A DNA stretch of 64,000 nt from Ideonella sp. Its GTDB lineage: Bacteria > Pseudomonadota > Gammaproteobacteria > Burkholderiales > Burkholderiaceae_C. Shown here piece after piece: positions 1 to 8,065 of this stretch (positions are counted from its first letter, which is position 1; each line of letters starts with the position of its first letter). The notes under the pieces are model-generated. The model did not search any database. It saw only the letters and a list, made by a program, of their open reading frames with translations, and was not told the DNA's origin. The stretch is taken from positions 310,001 through 374,000 of the forward strand of contig NZ_JADJDO010000004.1 of NCBI RefSeq assembly GCF_016702655.1, written 5' to 3'. The translations under genes were made by a program, and so were the position numbers.

Positions 1-170
1 AACTCGACCCGAGCGTGTTCGTGCAGATCCATCGCGCGACGCTGGTCAACATCAACGCCATCGCCGCCATCGATCGCAACCTGCGTGGCAGCCTGTCGGT
101 GCGGCTGAAGCAGCGGCCCGAACGGCTGCCGGTGAGCGCGACCCACGCCCACGTGTTCCGGCACATGTAG
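1..170 (+). CDS. LytTR-domain response regulator, C-terminal end only
   Basis: Only the last 56 codons are in the window (frame begins at base 3, stop TAG at 168-170). The visible peptide carries the LytTR DNA-binding signature, FVQIHRATLVNINAI, followed by a basic beta-strand segment and a typical ending in which the chain closes soon after the last strand. In this family a receiver domain normally precedes the LytTR domain and a sensor kinase is usually adjacent; both would lie outside the window. The regulated genes cannot be deduced. The domain call is secure; the receiver domain is inference. Confidence 0.75.
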   Translation, partial: LDPSVFVQIHRATLVNINAIAAIDRNLRGSLSVRLKQRPERLPVSATHAHVFRHM

Positions 171-322
171 CCGCTCGACGTCGGCCCCGCGGCCATCGGC
201 CCCGGCACCGCTTCACACCGCGATCCTCAGGCCCCGTCGGCGACGCATTGATGCGGTCACGCACGCCGTCTAGTCTGAGCGCGCGGCATGTGCCGTCACC
301 CTAGGCTTACGGAGGCAAACCG

Positions 323-1513
323 ATGAAGACTGGCATCACTACGGCCGTGGCCGCACTGGCCCTCGGCCTGGCGGCAACCGCTCCCCTGCGGGCCGCACCC
401 TACACGGTCACCGAAGTCATGAGCGGCCTCGTGACGCCGCGCGGCCTGGCCTTCGGGCCCGATGGCGCGCTCTACGTCGCCGAAGCCGGAAGCGGCGGTG
501 GCATCGGCGCACCCAGCATCGTGCTGGGCAACGGCAACACCGCTTACCTAGGCGCAACAAGCGCGATCAGCCGCTGGTCGGGCGGCGTGCAGACGCGCGT
601 GGTGAGCGGCCTCGCGTCAATCGCGACCGCAACCGGCGGCGATGCGGGCGGCATGCAGGACATCGTCTTCGACGGCACCGGGCAGGCCTATGGCCTGTTC
701 GGCCTGGGCGCGAGCCCGCTCGCACGCGACGCGAGCCTGGGCACTGCCGGTGCCGAACTCGGCACTATCGTGCGGCTCAGTCTGGACGGCTCGAACGCAC
801 GCACGCTCGTCGCCGACATCTCCGCGCACGAGGCGACGAACCCGGACGGCGGCAGTATCGACAGCAATCCGTTTGGATTCGCCAAGGTCGCCGGCGGCGG
901 CTTCATCGTGGCCGACGCGGGCGGCAACAGCTTCTTGCAGGCAACGAGCGCGGGCGCTGTCTCGACGCTCGGCGTGATCGGTCCGAGGCCCAACCCCTTG
1001 TTTCCATTCGGACCGCCGACGTTCCAGTCGGTGCCGACGAGCGTCGCCGTCGGCGCGGACGGTGCGTACTACATTGGTGAGTTGACCGGCTTCCCGTTCC
1101 CGCCCGGCGCGGCCAACGTCTACCGCTACGACCCGCTCACAGCGACGACGAGTGTTGCCTACGCAGGCTTCACGAACATCGTCGACATCGCATTCGACGC
1201 CGAAGGCGACCTGTTCGTGCTGCAGATCAGCAGCAACGGCCTGGCCTCGCCATCCGGTCCAGGTACTGGGGTGCTGATCGAGATCGACGGCGCGACCGGC
1301 GAGCGCACGACCATCGCCAGCGATGGACTGTTCTTTCCCGGCGGCCTCGCAATCGGCAACGACGGTGCGCTCTACGTCACGAACCTGAGTCACTTGCCCG
1401 AGGGTGGCCAAGTGCTGCGCATCGCCGAGGTGCCGGAGCCGCAGACTTGGTCGCTGCTGCTGGCGGGCATCGCGGCCCTCGCATGGCGCACACGAGTCCG
1501 GCGCGCCGGTTGA
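323..1513 (+). CDS. ScyD/ScyE-family beta-propeller protein with PEP-CTERM anchor
   Basis: A 396-residue exported protein. Residues 1-25 form a signal peptide ending near APLRAAP. The body contains NHL-like strands such as PRGLAFGPDGALYVAEAG near residue 40 and LAIGNDGALYVTNLS near residue 345, the pattern of the ScyD/ScyE family. The C-terminus has a VPEPQTWSLLLAGIAAL motif, a hydrophobic helix and a short basic tail: a PEP-CTERM sorting signal, which implies an exosortase elsewhere in the genome and an envelope or extracellular-matrix location. A strong ribosome site (GGAGG, about nine bases ahead) supports the ATG. The gene stands alone and converges on rnhA. The molecular function is unknown; no enzymatic motif is visible. 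Confidence 0.8.
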   Translation: MKTGITTAVAALALGLAATAPLRAAPYTVTEVMSGLVTPRGLAFGPDGALYVAEAGSGGGIGAPSIVLGNGNTAYLGATSAISRWSGGVQTRVVSGLASIATATGGDAGGMQDIVFDGTGQAYGLFGLGASPLARDASLGTAGAELGTIVRLSLDGSNARTLVADISAHEATNPDGGSIDSNPFGFAKVAGGGFIVADAGGNSFLQATSAGAVSTLGVIGPRPNPLFPFGPPTFQSVPTSVAVGADGAYYIGELTGFPFPPGAANVYRYDPLTATTSVAYAGFTNIVDIAFDAEGDLFVLQISSNGLASPSGPGTGVLIEIDGATGERTTIASDGLFFPGGLAIGNDGALYVTNLSHLPEGGQVLRIAEVPEPQTWSLLLAGIAALAWRTRVRRAG

Positions 1514-1543
1514 TCGGGAGTCCGGATCGCGGGGGCGGGGCGC

Positions 1544-2029
1544 CTACAGGAACGCCGCCGCGCCCCGGTTCGCGAGCGCGTCCGCGCGCTCGTTGCCGGC
1601 ATCGCCCGAGTGCCCCTTGACCCAGCGCCAGTGCACGACATGCAGCGCGCGCAGCGCGTCCAGGCGCTGCCAGAGTTCGGCGTTCTTGACCGGCTTTCGG
1701 TCGGCGGTCTTCCACCCCCGCTGCTTCCAGCCGTGGATCCACTCGGTGATGCCCTTGCGCACGTACTCGCTGTCGGTGTGGATCGTGACTTCGCAACTGC
1801 GCTTCAGCGACGCCAGCGCCTCGATCACCGCGGTGAGCTCCATGCGGTTGTTCGTCGTCAGCTTCTCGCCGCCGCAGAGCTCCTTCTCGTGCTTGCCAGT
1901 GGCGAGCCAGGCGCCCCAGCCGCCGGGGCCCGGGTTGCCCTTGCAGGCGCCGTCGGTGTAGACGGTGACGTGCGGCTTGCGGAAGGTCGCGCCCGGGGCC
2001 GTTGCGGCGGCGGCGGTCGTCGTGGTCAT
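1544..2029 (-). CDS. rnhA: Ribonuclease HI
   Basis: A 161-residue enzyme that cleaves the RNA strand of RNA-DNA hybrids in the cytoplasm (R-loops, Okazaki primers). The carboxylate tetrad is complete: D26 (YTDGACKGNPG), E64 (NNRMEL), D86 (HTDSEYV) and D150 (NERADALA), with the catalytic-loop His at 140 (VKGHSG). All five are offset by exactly 16 from the E. coli numbering, so the protein only carries a longer Ala/Thr-rich N-terminus. The ATG is chosen because GAGGAG precedes it and because it overlaps the stop of the upstream methyltransferase by four bases (ATGA), which indicates translational coupling. The methyltransferase-rnhA order is conserved in proteobacteria (yafS-rnhA). Confidence 0.96.
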   Translation of the reverse strand: MTTTTAAAATAPGATFRKPHVTVYTDGACKGNPGPGGWGAWLATGKHEKELCGGEKLTTNNRMELTAVIEALASLKRSCEVTIHTDSEYVRKGITEWIHGWKQRGWKTADRKPVKNAELWQRLDALRALHVVHWRWVKGHSGDAGNERADALANRGAAAFL

Positions 2030-2841
2030 GCGCTCTCCTCTTGTTGTTGTTGGCGTTGCCGGCGCTGCGCGACCACGGCCGGCGCCGCCTTGGGCCGCAG
2101 GCGCTGCTGGTGCGCGAGGCCGACGAGGCGCATGCCGCGCACGCGCTTGACGGCAACGAGCAGGTAGACCGCGCCGAACACCGGCCACCAGCGCTCGCCC
2201 AGGCGCTCGATCCAACCGATGCGCGACAGCCACTTCGCCGACGTGAACGGCGGCCGGTAGCAGCCGAAGCGCCCGCCCTCGACCTCGAAGCTCAGCAGGC
2301 GCAGCCAGTCGCGCAGGCGGCGGTAGGCGATGAACTCGCCCTCGCTGGGCAGGTACAGGGGCCTTGCGCTGCGCGGCAGCAGGCGCTTGCGCAGACGGCC
2401 GAGGCGCTGGCGCAGCCCCCACAGGCTGGCCGGGTTCAGGCCCACGATCACGACCCGCCCTTCGGGGCGCAGCACGCGCTCGACCTCGCCGAGCGCGAGG
2501 TGCGCGTCGCGCGCGAGTTCGAGCGTGTGCGGCAGGATCACGAGGTCAAGGCTCTGGCTGTCCAGCGGCAAGGCGTCGAAGTCGCAACGCAGCAACGCGG
2601 CAGCGGCGCGCGGCGTGTCGACGGCGGGTGCCGGCGTGTCGGCATCGAGCGCGACCCAGCGATGCGGCATGCGGTTGGCGCGCAGCGCGTCGAGGTCGGG
2701 CAGACCGAGCTGCAGCGCATGAAAGCCGAAGATGTCGGCCACCGCGGCGTCGAGTTCGCGCTGCTCCCAGTCGAGCAGATAGCGTCCCGCAGGGGTTTGC
2801 AGCCAGTCGGCCAAACCTATAATCGCGCGGGATTTCGTCAT
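2026..2841 (-). CDS. YafS-type SAM-dependent methyltransferase
   Basis: A 271-residue class I methyltransferase-fold protein. The C-terminal half of the SAM fold is clear (LDLVILPHTLELARDAH, then GEVERVLRPEGRVVIVG, residues about 105-145), while motif I near residue 45 is degenerate (ALQLGLPDLD instead of a glycine-rich loop), as in E. coli YafS. The substrate is unknown. The start ATG at 2841 lies opposite a promoter-like site for mltD. The gene overlaps rnhA by four bases. Its position, divergent from mltD and ahead of rnhA, mirrors the gloB-yafS-rnhA/mltD region of enterobacteria, except that no gloB is present. Confidence 0.85.
   Translation of the reverse strand: MTKSRAIIGLADWLQTPAGRYLLDWEQRELDAAVADIFGFHALQLGLPDLDALRANRMPHRWVALDADTPAPAVDTPRAAAALLRCDFDALPLDSQSLDLVILPHTLELARDAHLALGEVERVLRPEGRVVIVGLNPASLWGLRQRLGRLRKRLLPRSARPLYLPSEGEFIAYRRLRDWLRLLSFEVEGGRFGCYRPPFTSAKWLSRIGWIERLGERWWPVFGAVYLLVAVKRVRGMRLVGLAHQQRLRPKAAPAVVAQRRQRQQQQEESA
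2796..2823 (+). promoter_or_regulatory. Sigma-70-like promoter for mltD
   Basis: TTTGCA at 2796-2801 and a perfect TATAAT at 2818-2823 are separated by 16 bases. The predicted start site lies about 95 bases ahead of the mltD ATG. The elements sit inside the 5' end of the divergent methyltransferase gene. Sequence match only. Confidence 0.55.
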
Positions 2842-2925
2842 GAGATCGACTGCGGGCCTGTCCTCGGGGTGACGGCGCACACAAGCGCTGGGCCGAGGCG
2901 GGATTCTAGGGAAGAACCACTGCTG

Positions 2926-4425
2926 ATGATGACCCGCTTCGCCGGCCTGATGGTTGCTCTCGCACTCGCCGGCTGCGCCACGACCCAGAGCCCGGGCTCC
3001 GCCGGAGCCGACGCGGTGCCGCCGCCTGTCGCATCGGCCGACGTTGCCGCCGGCGTCGCCGCGGCGCCCGCGCCGGCCGCATCCGCCGCCGCGGCGCGCC
3101 CGCGCGCGGCAGCGGCACCCTCTCTCGACGACGAGGCCGCGCGCACCGACCTGTGGGCGCGCGTGCGGCGCGGATTCGCGATGCCCGAGCTCGACGGTGC
3201 GCTCGTCGCCGACCGCGAGCGCTGGTACGCGTCGCGGCCCGACTACGTGGAGCGCATGACCACGCGCTCGAGCCGCTACATGTTCTACATCGTCGAGGAG
3301 CTCGAGCGCCGCGGCCTGCCGACCGAGATCGCGCTGCTGCCCTACGTCGAGAGCGCCTTCAACCCGCAGGCGGTATCGAGCGCCAGGGCTTCGGGCATGT
3401 GGCAGTTCATGGCCGCGACCGGAAAGGACTTCGATCTCAAGCAGAACCTTTTCCGCGACGACCGGCGCGACGTGCTCGCCTCGACGCGCGCCGCGCTCGA
3501 CTACCTGACGCGGCTCTACACCGAGTTCGGCGACTGGCAGCTCGCGCTCGCCGCCTACAACTGGGGCGAGGGCAACGTCCGGCGCGCGATCGCGAAGAAC
3601 CGCAAGGCCGGCCTGCCGGAAGACTACGCGAGCCTGAAGATGCCCGAGGAGACGCGCACCTACGTTCCGAAGCTGCAGGCGGTGAAGAACATCGTCGCCG
3701 ATCCCGAACGCTTCGGCATCGTGCTGCCGGCGCTCGCGAACCACCCCTACTTCCTGCGCGTCCCGATCGAAGGCGATATCGACGTCGCGCTCGCGGTGCG
3801 CCTGGCGGGCGTGACGTTGGAGGAGTTCAGGATCCTGAACCCGCAGATGAACAAGCCCGTCATCCTGGCCGCCGGCACGCCGCAGGTCCTGCTGCCCTAC
3901 GACAACGCGAATCGCTTCCTGCACGGGCTCGCTGCGCACCAGGGTGCGACGGCGAGCTGGACGGCGTGGGTCGCGCCGCGCACCTTGAAGCCCGCCGACG
4001 CGGCCAAGGCGGTCGGCATGAGCGAGGCCACGCTGCGTGAAGTCAATGCGATCCCGCCCCGCATGCTCGTCAAGGCTGGTTCGACGCTGCTCGTGCCGCG
4101 CGGCTCGGCAGTCGCCGCCGACGTCTCCGAGCATCTGGCCGACAATGCCGCGCTCGCGCTCGCACCCGACCTGCCGCCGCTGCGCAAGGTCTCGTTCAAG
4201 GCCGGCAGGCAGGACAGCGTGGCGAGCGTCGCCAAGCGCTACCGGGTCAGCGCGGCGCAGGTCGCACAGTGGAACCGGCTCGCGCCTGGTGCCCGCTTCA
4301 AGGCCGGGCAGAAGGTCGTCGTCTACACGCCTGTCAAGCCCGCCAAGGCAGGCAAGGCGGGCGTGCGCCTGACCGCAGCCAAGCCCGAACCCAAGGTCAG
4401 GGCCAAGACCAAGCCGCAGACCTGA
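2926..4425 (+). CDS. mltD: Membrane-bound lytic murein transglycosylase D
   Basis: A 499-residue lipoprotein that cuts the glycan strands of peptidoglycan, releasing 1,6-anhydro-muropeptides. The N-terminus has a lipoprotein signal (ALALAGC, Cys about residue 20) and an Ala/Pro-rich linker. The lysozyme-like SLT domain spans about residues 95-260: the catalytic Glu is about residue 142 in LPYVESAFNP, followed by ASGMWQFM and LAAYNWGEGNV. At least one LysM peptidoglycan-binding repeat follows near the C-terminus (VAKRYRVSAAQVAQWN), with a weaker one before it. Two ATG codons are adjacent (2926 and 2929); either could start translation. The tail is Lys-rich. Transcribed away from the methyltransferase-rnhA pair. 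Confidence 0.93.
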   Translation: MMTRFAGLMVALALAGCATTQSPGSAGADAVPPPVASADVAAGVAAAPAPAASAAAARPRAAAAPSLDDEAARTDLWARVRRGFAMPELDGALVADRERWYASRPDYVERMTTRSSRYMFYIVEELERRGLPTEIALLPYVESAFNPQAVSSARASGMWQFMAATGKDFDLKQNLFRDDRRDVLASTRAALDYLTRLYTEFGDWQLALAAYNWGEGNVRRAIAKNRKAGLPEDYASLKMPEETRTYVPKLQAVKNIVADPERFGIVLPALANHPYFLRVPIEGDIDVALAVRLAGVTLEEFRILNPQMNKPVILAAGTPQVLLPYDNANRFLHGLAAHQGATASWTAWVAPRTLKPADAAKAVGMSEATLREVNAIPPRMLVKAGSTLLVPRGSAVAADVSEHLADNAALALAPDLPPLRKVSFKAGRQDSVASVAKRYRVSAAQVAQWNRLAPGARFKAGQKVVVYTPVKPAKAGKAGVRLTAAKPEPKVRAKTKPQT

Positions 4426-4435
4426 TCAGCCGGGC

Positions 4436-4460
4436 GCCGGGCCGCCCCAAGCCGGCTGAG
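4436..4460 (+). repeat. Truncated copy of the CCCCTCGGGGG-type intergenic repeat
   Basis: This 25-bp stretch (GCCGGGCCGCCCCAAG followed three bases later by GCTGAG) matches 15692-15716 at 22 of 25 positions. The rest of the element, including the CCCCTCGGGGG core present in the exbD copies, is missing here. Confidence 0.6.
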
Positions 4461-4495
4461 GCCTTGCAGTCCACGCTGGGCCGCAGGCCCAGCCT

Positions 4496-4539
4496 CTCGC
4501 CAGGCATGGACAGTCCTCAGGACTGTTCATGTCCGGGCT
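4496..4539 (+). repeat. 44-bp palindromic repeat, copy 1 (inverted relative to copy 2)
   Basis: The reverse complement of this segment matches 4820-4863 at 35 of 44 positions. The centre is a dyad, ACAGTCCT-C-AGGACTGT at 4510-4526. The differences fall in three blocks, and those in the arms mostly keep the hairpin pairing. Confidence 0.65.
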
Positions 4540-4548
4540 CGGCCCCTC

Positions 4549-4575
4549 GGCCGCTCGGCGGCTGGGGGTGGTCAG
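4549..4575 (+). repeat. 27-bp repeat next to the TIR-bearing element, copy 1
   Basis: It begins GGCCGCTCGGCGGC and differs at one position from 5087-5113. Here it is joined to the left end of the 54-bp element; at the second site it abuts the sodB stop codon. Confidence 0.6.
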
Positions 4576-4626
4576 TTTCATTTCAGTTGCTCCACCGCGC
4601 ATCGCGCGACCCGCGACGCATGAAAC
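4573..4626 (+). repeat. 54-bp repeat with terminal inverted repeats, copy 1
   Basis: It matches 4964-5017 at 50 of 54 positions with no gaps. The ends are inverted repeats (GTTTCAT at the left, ATGAAAC at the right), the form of a very small MITE-like or palindromic element. It has no coding capacity. Confidence 0.65.
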
Positions 4627-4819
4627 TCGCGCAGCTGCGGCGGCGGCCGGCTGGCGGCGCTTCGCGTTCCCGTCGGGCGCACGCCAAGGCCATCGGGCGG
4701 CCGGCTTGTATTCCCCGGCCGACGAACACCGACGGACGGTGCCGGATCGGGACGGCGGGGTGCTCTGCGCAGTGAAGTAGAGGAGGAGCCGACGGCCGCA
4801 GGCCGGCGGCGGGGGAGAG

Positions 4820-4863
4820 AGCCCGGACACAGACAGTCCGGTGGACTGTCTGTGCCTGGCGAG
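4820..4863 (-). repeat. 44-bp palindromic repeat, copy 2
   Basis: Inverted partner of 4496-4539. It contains a perfect 12-bp stem with a 3-nt loop (CACAGACAGTCC / GGACTGTCTGTG, 4828-4854), a very stable hairpin. Confidence 0.65.
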
Positions 4864-4963
4864 CGCCCGGGGCACTGCCCCCGGGCATGAACGGAGCAGA
4901 GCGCCCCGTCGGCCCGATCGCGCTCGGAGCACGATGGGCTGAGCACGTCGGTCGCCTCGAATG

Positions 4964-5017
4964 CAGTTTCACTTCAGGTGCTCCACCGCGCTTCGCGCGA
5001 CCCGCGACCCATGAAAC
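4964..5017 (+). repeat. 54-bp repeat with terminal inverted repeats, copy 2
   Basis: Second copy of the element at 4573-4626, four substitutions apart. The ends are GTTTCA and TGAAAC. Confidence 0.65.
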
Positions 5018-5086
5018 ATGTGCCTTCGTCCCCGGCAGGGGACCGGTCGCCGCAGGCGACCAGGGGAGCGCGGCGCCACACCAGCG

Positions 5087-5113
5087 GGCCGCTCGGCGGC
5101 CGGGGGTGGTCAG
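5087..5113 (+). repeat. 27-bp repeat, copy 2
   Basis: One mismatch to 4549-4575. It ends seven bases before the sodB stop codon, so it lies in the 3' untranslated region of sodB. Confidence 0.6.
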
Positions 5114-5120
5114 ATCAATT

Positions 5121-5702
5121 TCAGCCGAAGTTGGCTTCGGCAAAGCGCCAGTTCACGAGCGAATTCAGGAAGGTCTCGACCCACTTCGGGCGCAGGTTGC
5201 GGTAATCGATGTAGTAGGCGTGCTCCCATACGTCGATCGTCAGCAGCGGCTTGTCGCCGGTCGTCAGCGGCGTGCCGGCCGCGCCCATGTTGACGATGTC
5301 GACGCTGCCATCGGCCTTCTTGACGAGCCAGGTCCAGCCCGAGCCGAAGTTGCCGACCGCGCTCTTCGTGAAGGCGTCCTTGAACGCCGCATAGCTGCCC
5401 CACTTGGCGTTGATCGCCGCGGCCAGCGCCCCGCCCGGCTCGCCGCCGCCGGCGGGCTGCATGCAGTTCCAGAAGAAGGTGTGGTTCCAGACCTGGGCCG
5501 CGTTGTTGTAAACGCCACCCGAGGACTTGCGCACGATGTCTTCGAGCGACATGGCCTCGAACTCGGTCCCCTTCTGCAGGTTGTTGAGGTTCACGACATA
5601 GGCGTTGTGATGCTTGCCGTGGTGGAATTCGAGCGTCTCGCGCGACAGGTGCGGGGCCAGCGCGTCGATCGCATACGGCAGTGCGGGCAGAGTGTGTTCC
5701 AT
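5121..5702 (-). CDS. sodB: Superoxide dismutase, Fe type
   Basis: A 193-residue cytoplasmic enzyme converting superoxide to hydrogen peroxide and oxygen. The metal ligands are all present at the canonical positions: H27 (EFHHGKHH), H74 (WNHTFFW), D157 and H161 (DVWEHAYYIDY). Gln70 in AAQVWNHTF and the overall length fit the iron rather than the manganese type. It sits downstream of xseA on the same strand, with only 20 bases between them, so read-through is possible. Its presence shows that the organism meets oxygen, which matters for interpreting the anaerobic-looking operon later in the window. Confidence 0.96.
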   Translation of the reverse strand: MEHTLPALPYAIDALAPHLSRETLEFHHGKHHNAYVVNLNNLQKGTEFEAMSLEDIVRKSSGGVYNNAAQVWNHTFFWNCMQPAGGGEPGGALAAAINAKWGSYAAFKDAFTKSAVGNFGSGWTWLVKKADGSVDIVNMGAAGTPLTTGDKPLLTIDVWEHAYYIDYRNLRPKWVETFLNSLVNWRFAEANFG

Positions 5703-5722
5703 GGTCTTCCTCGGCAGTTCGG

Positions 5723-7078
5723 TTAGGTCGGACGCGCGATTGTAGGCAGCTTGCTTTCCCCTGCCTGCGGGAGCGGCATCGACTCCACGGCCAGCACTTC
5801 GGCGCTGACGCGGCCGTCGGCCAGCGTCGCCGTGAGTGCCTGCCCCGTTGCCAGGCGCGCGACCGACATCACGGCCGCGCCCTGGGCGTCGCTGAGCCAG
5901 GCATAGCCGCGCGCGAGCACCTGGCGCGGGTCGAGCAAGGCCAGGCGCGCCGCGATCGCTTCCAGGCGCTGGTGGTGCTGCGCCTGCAGCACCGCCGCCG
6001 CGCGGCGAAGACGCTGTCCCGCCTGGCGCTCGCGCTCGGCCGCGCCGGCGCTCGCCTGGCGCAACGCGGCGTCGAGGCGGTGCGACAGCATCGCGAGCCC
6101 CTGCCCTTCGCGGCGCAGCAGGTCGGCCGGCCGCGCCAGGCGCAGCGATGCCCGATCGACACGCTGGCGCTGCGTATCGAGCGCGCGCTGCATCCGATGC
6201 CGCAGCGCCGCGGCCTGCGCCTGCAGCGTCGCCAGGCAGTCGCTGCGCGCCGGCGCGGCGAGTTCGGCGGCCGCGGTCGGCGTCGGCGCGCGCAGGTCGG
6301 CGGCGAAATCAGCGAGCGTCACGTCGGTCTCGTGGCCGACGCCGCAGATCACCGGCAGCGTGCACGCGGCGACGGCGCGCACGACGCGCTCGTCGTTGAA
6401 GGCCCACAGATCCTCGAGCGAGCCGCCGCCGCGGCAGACGATGAGCAAATCGACCTCGGCGCGGAGAGCTGCCACCGCGATCGCCCCGACCAGCGCTGCG
6501 GGGGCGTCGGCGCCCTGCACCGGGCTCGGGTAGACGATCAGTTCGACCTGCGGCGCGCGGCGCGCCATCGCGCTCGCCACGTCGTGCAGTGCGGCGCCGG
6601 CGAGCGAAGTCACGACACCGACGCGACGCGCAAAGCGCGGCAGCGCGCGCTTGCGCTCGGCGTCGAACAGCCCTTCGGCGCCGAGCCTGGCCTTGAGTTG
6701 CAGGAACTGCTCGTAGAGCGTACCGGCGCCGGCACGCCGCATCGCCTCGACGATGAACTGCAGTTCGCCGCGCGGCTCGTAAACCGCGACCCGGCCGCGC
6801 ACCTCGACGCGCTGGCCCTCGGCAAGCGTGAAGTCGACCAGCACCGCTGCACGCCGGAACATCGCGCAGCGCATCAGCACGGCCTGTCCGTCGGCGTCCT
6901 TCAGGCTGAAATAGCAGTGCCCGCTCGCAGCGCGCGTGAAGCCCGAGATCTCGCCCACGACCGTGCACGCCGCAAAGCGTGCCGCGAGCGAATCGGCAAT
7001 CGCCGCCACGAGCGCGGCCACGCTCCAGACGCCGCGTCCGGCGGGTGCGTCGGCAGCCGCAGGCCGTGCTTCAACCAT
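5723..7078 (-). CDS. xseA: Exodeoxyribonuclease VII large subunit
   Basis: About 451 residues. With XseB it forms exonuclease VII, which degrades single-stranded DNA from both ends. The N-terminal OB-fold (about 15-100) is followed by the Exonuc_VII_L catalytic core with the conserved segments RVGVVTS, VDLLIVCRGGGSLEDLW, ALPVICGVGHETD-type (here CTLPVICGVGHETD) and APTPTAAAEL. A long helical region and a C-terminal segment containing QVLARGYAWL complete the family pattern. I prefer the ATG at 7078; a TTG at 7126 would add 16 residues not typical of the family. No xseB is nearby. Divergent from exbB. Confidence 0.93.
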   Translation of the reverse strand: MVEARPAAADAPAGRGVWSVAALVAAIADSLAARFAACTVVGEISGFTRAASGHCYFSLKDADGQAVLMRCAMFRRAAVLVDFTLAEGQRVEVRGRVAVYEPRGELQFIVEAMRRAGAGTLYEQFLQLKARLGAEGLFDAERKRALPRFARRVGVVTSLAGAALHDVASAMARRAPQVELIVYPSPVQGADAPAALVGAIAVAALRAEVDLLIVCRGGGSLEDLWAFNDERVVRAVAACTLPVICGVGHETDVTLADFAADLRAPTPTAAAELAAPARSDCLATLQAQAAALRHRMQRALDTQRQRVDRASLRLARPADLLRREGQGLAMLSHRLDAALRQASAGAAERERQAGQRLRRAAAVLQAQHHQRLEAIAARLALLDPRQVLARGYAWLSDAQGAAVMSVARLATGQALTATLADGRVSAEVLAVESMPLPQAGESKLPTIARPT

Positions 7079-7410
7079 CGGCCAGCCCAGGCATGGCGCG
7101 GCGCGAGAACTCCACAGCCGCGCCAATACTGGGCTGGCGGGTCGAAGTGGCCGTCACGGCGCTGTCACGATCGTGCAAGTCATTGATTCTTATGAACAAT
7201 TTCTTGCCTCAGTTTTGTGCAACCGGTTCCCGGCCCGGTCTTTTCTGCACCTGAGGGCCGTCGTCACAGGGTTACCCACAAAGTTGTCCACAGATCCTGG
7301 TGACAGTTTCGCCGTCGATTGGCATGGACACCAGACGGGGCCCGGGACGAGCACGCCTTCGGGCCATAATCGCGCGTCTCAAATCGTCCGAACGCGCGCG
7401 AAAGCCCCCC
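7079..7410. other. 332-bp xseA-exbB intergenic region
   Basis: No gene is seen. The middle is AT-richer than its surroundings (about 7170-7240). Two DnaA-box-like 9-mers lie in direct orientation three bases apart: TTACCCACA at 7272-7280 and TTGTCCACA at 7284-7292, each one mismatch from TTATCCACA. A -10-like element for exbB lies near the right end. Confidence 0.5.
7365..7370 (+). promoter_or_regulatory. -10-like element ahead of exbB
   Basis: CATAAT in the context GGGCCATAATCGCG. No good -35 is visible. If used, transcription would begin near 7377, downstream of the ATG codons at 7300 and 7324, which supports the later TTG start for exbB. Confidence 0.4.
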
Positions 7411-8049
7411 TTGCTGTCGATCATACAAGCCGCTGGCTGGCCGATCTGGCCCTTGCTCCTGTGCTCCGTCATCGCCCTGGCGCTGATCATCGAACGCCTG
7501 GCGACGCTGCGCCGCCAACGCGTGGTACCACCGCGACTGCTCGACGAGGTCATCTCCGTCACGCGCACCAGCCTGCCGGCGCCCGACGTGGTCGAGAAGC
7601 TGGCCGCGAATTCGGCCCTCGGCCGCGTTCTTGCGGGCGGCCTGCACGCCGTGATCGCCGAGCCACGCATCAGCGAGAGCGCGCTGCGCGACAGCTTCGA
7701 GGCCGCCGGCCGCGCGGCCTTGCATGAACTCGAGCATTACCTCAACACGATCGGGACGATCGCCGCCGCGGCACCGCTGCTGGGCCTGTTCGGGACGGTG
7801 GTCGGCATGATCGAGATCTTCGGCTCGCAGGCGCCCACCGGCGGCAACAACCCGGCGCTACTCGCGCACGGCATCTCGGTGGCGCTGTACAACACCGCCT
7901 TCGGCCTGATGATCGCCATTCCCGCGCTGATGTTCTACCGCTACTTCCGGCGCCGCGTCGACAGCTATGCGCTCGACATGGAGCAAGCGGCCGAACGCAT
8001 GGTGCCGCACCTGATGCGCTTCGCGATGCCGCGGCCGGCAGCCGCCTGA
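7411..8049 (+). CDS. exbB: ExbB/TolQ/MotA-family proton channel
   Basis: About 212 residues with three membrane segments: one near the N-terminus (WPIWPLLLCSVIALALIIERL) and two after the conserved block TIGTIAAAAPLLGLFGTVVG (about residues 115-175). With ExbD it forms the proton-motive-force channel that energises TonB or a Tol-like partner at the inner membrane. Family members begin LSIIQAAGWPIWP, so I place the start at TTG 7411; an upstream ATG at 7300 would add 37 Arg-rich residues and probably lies ahead of the transcript. Followed after 16 bases by exbD, then lpxK, an order common in betaproteobacteria, which suggests an envelope-biogenesis operon. Confidence 0.85.
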   Translation: MLSIIQAAGWPIWPLLLCSVIALALIIERLATLRRQRVVPPRLLDEVISVTRTSLPAPDVVEKLAANSALGRVLAGGLHAVIAEPRISESALRDSFEAAGRAALHELEHYLNTIGTIAAAAPLLGLFGTVVGMIEIFGSQAPTGGNNPALLAHGISVALYNTAFGLMIAIPALMFYRYFRRRVDSYALDMEQAAERMVPHLMRFAMPRPAAA

Positions 8050-8065
8050 CGAAGGACGGCGCGCG

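Larger units (their letters stand above)
4426..5120. other. Gene-free 695-bp tract rich in small repeats and hairpins
   Basis: Between the convergent mltD and sodB ends I see no credible coding frame; the open frames here have skewed composition and no family signature. The tract contains at least three kinds of repeated sequence (listed separately), a 7-bp hairpin directly after mltD (CTGGGCC/GGCCCAG, 4476-4492) and an 8-bp hairpin at 4865-4886 (GCCCGGGG/CCCCGGGC, loop of 6). Some hairpins may end transcription of mltD or sodB, but none is followed by a T-run. Confidence 0.7.

Noticed and set aside
4583..5143. Possible small protein gene in the mltD-sodB gap
   Set aside because: The frame consists mainly of the repeats described; parts of it recur out of context in another frame, and there is no ribosome site.
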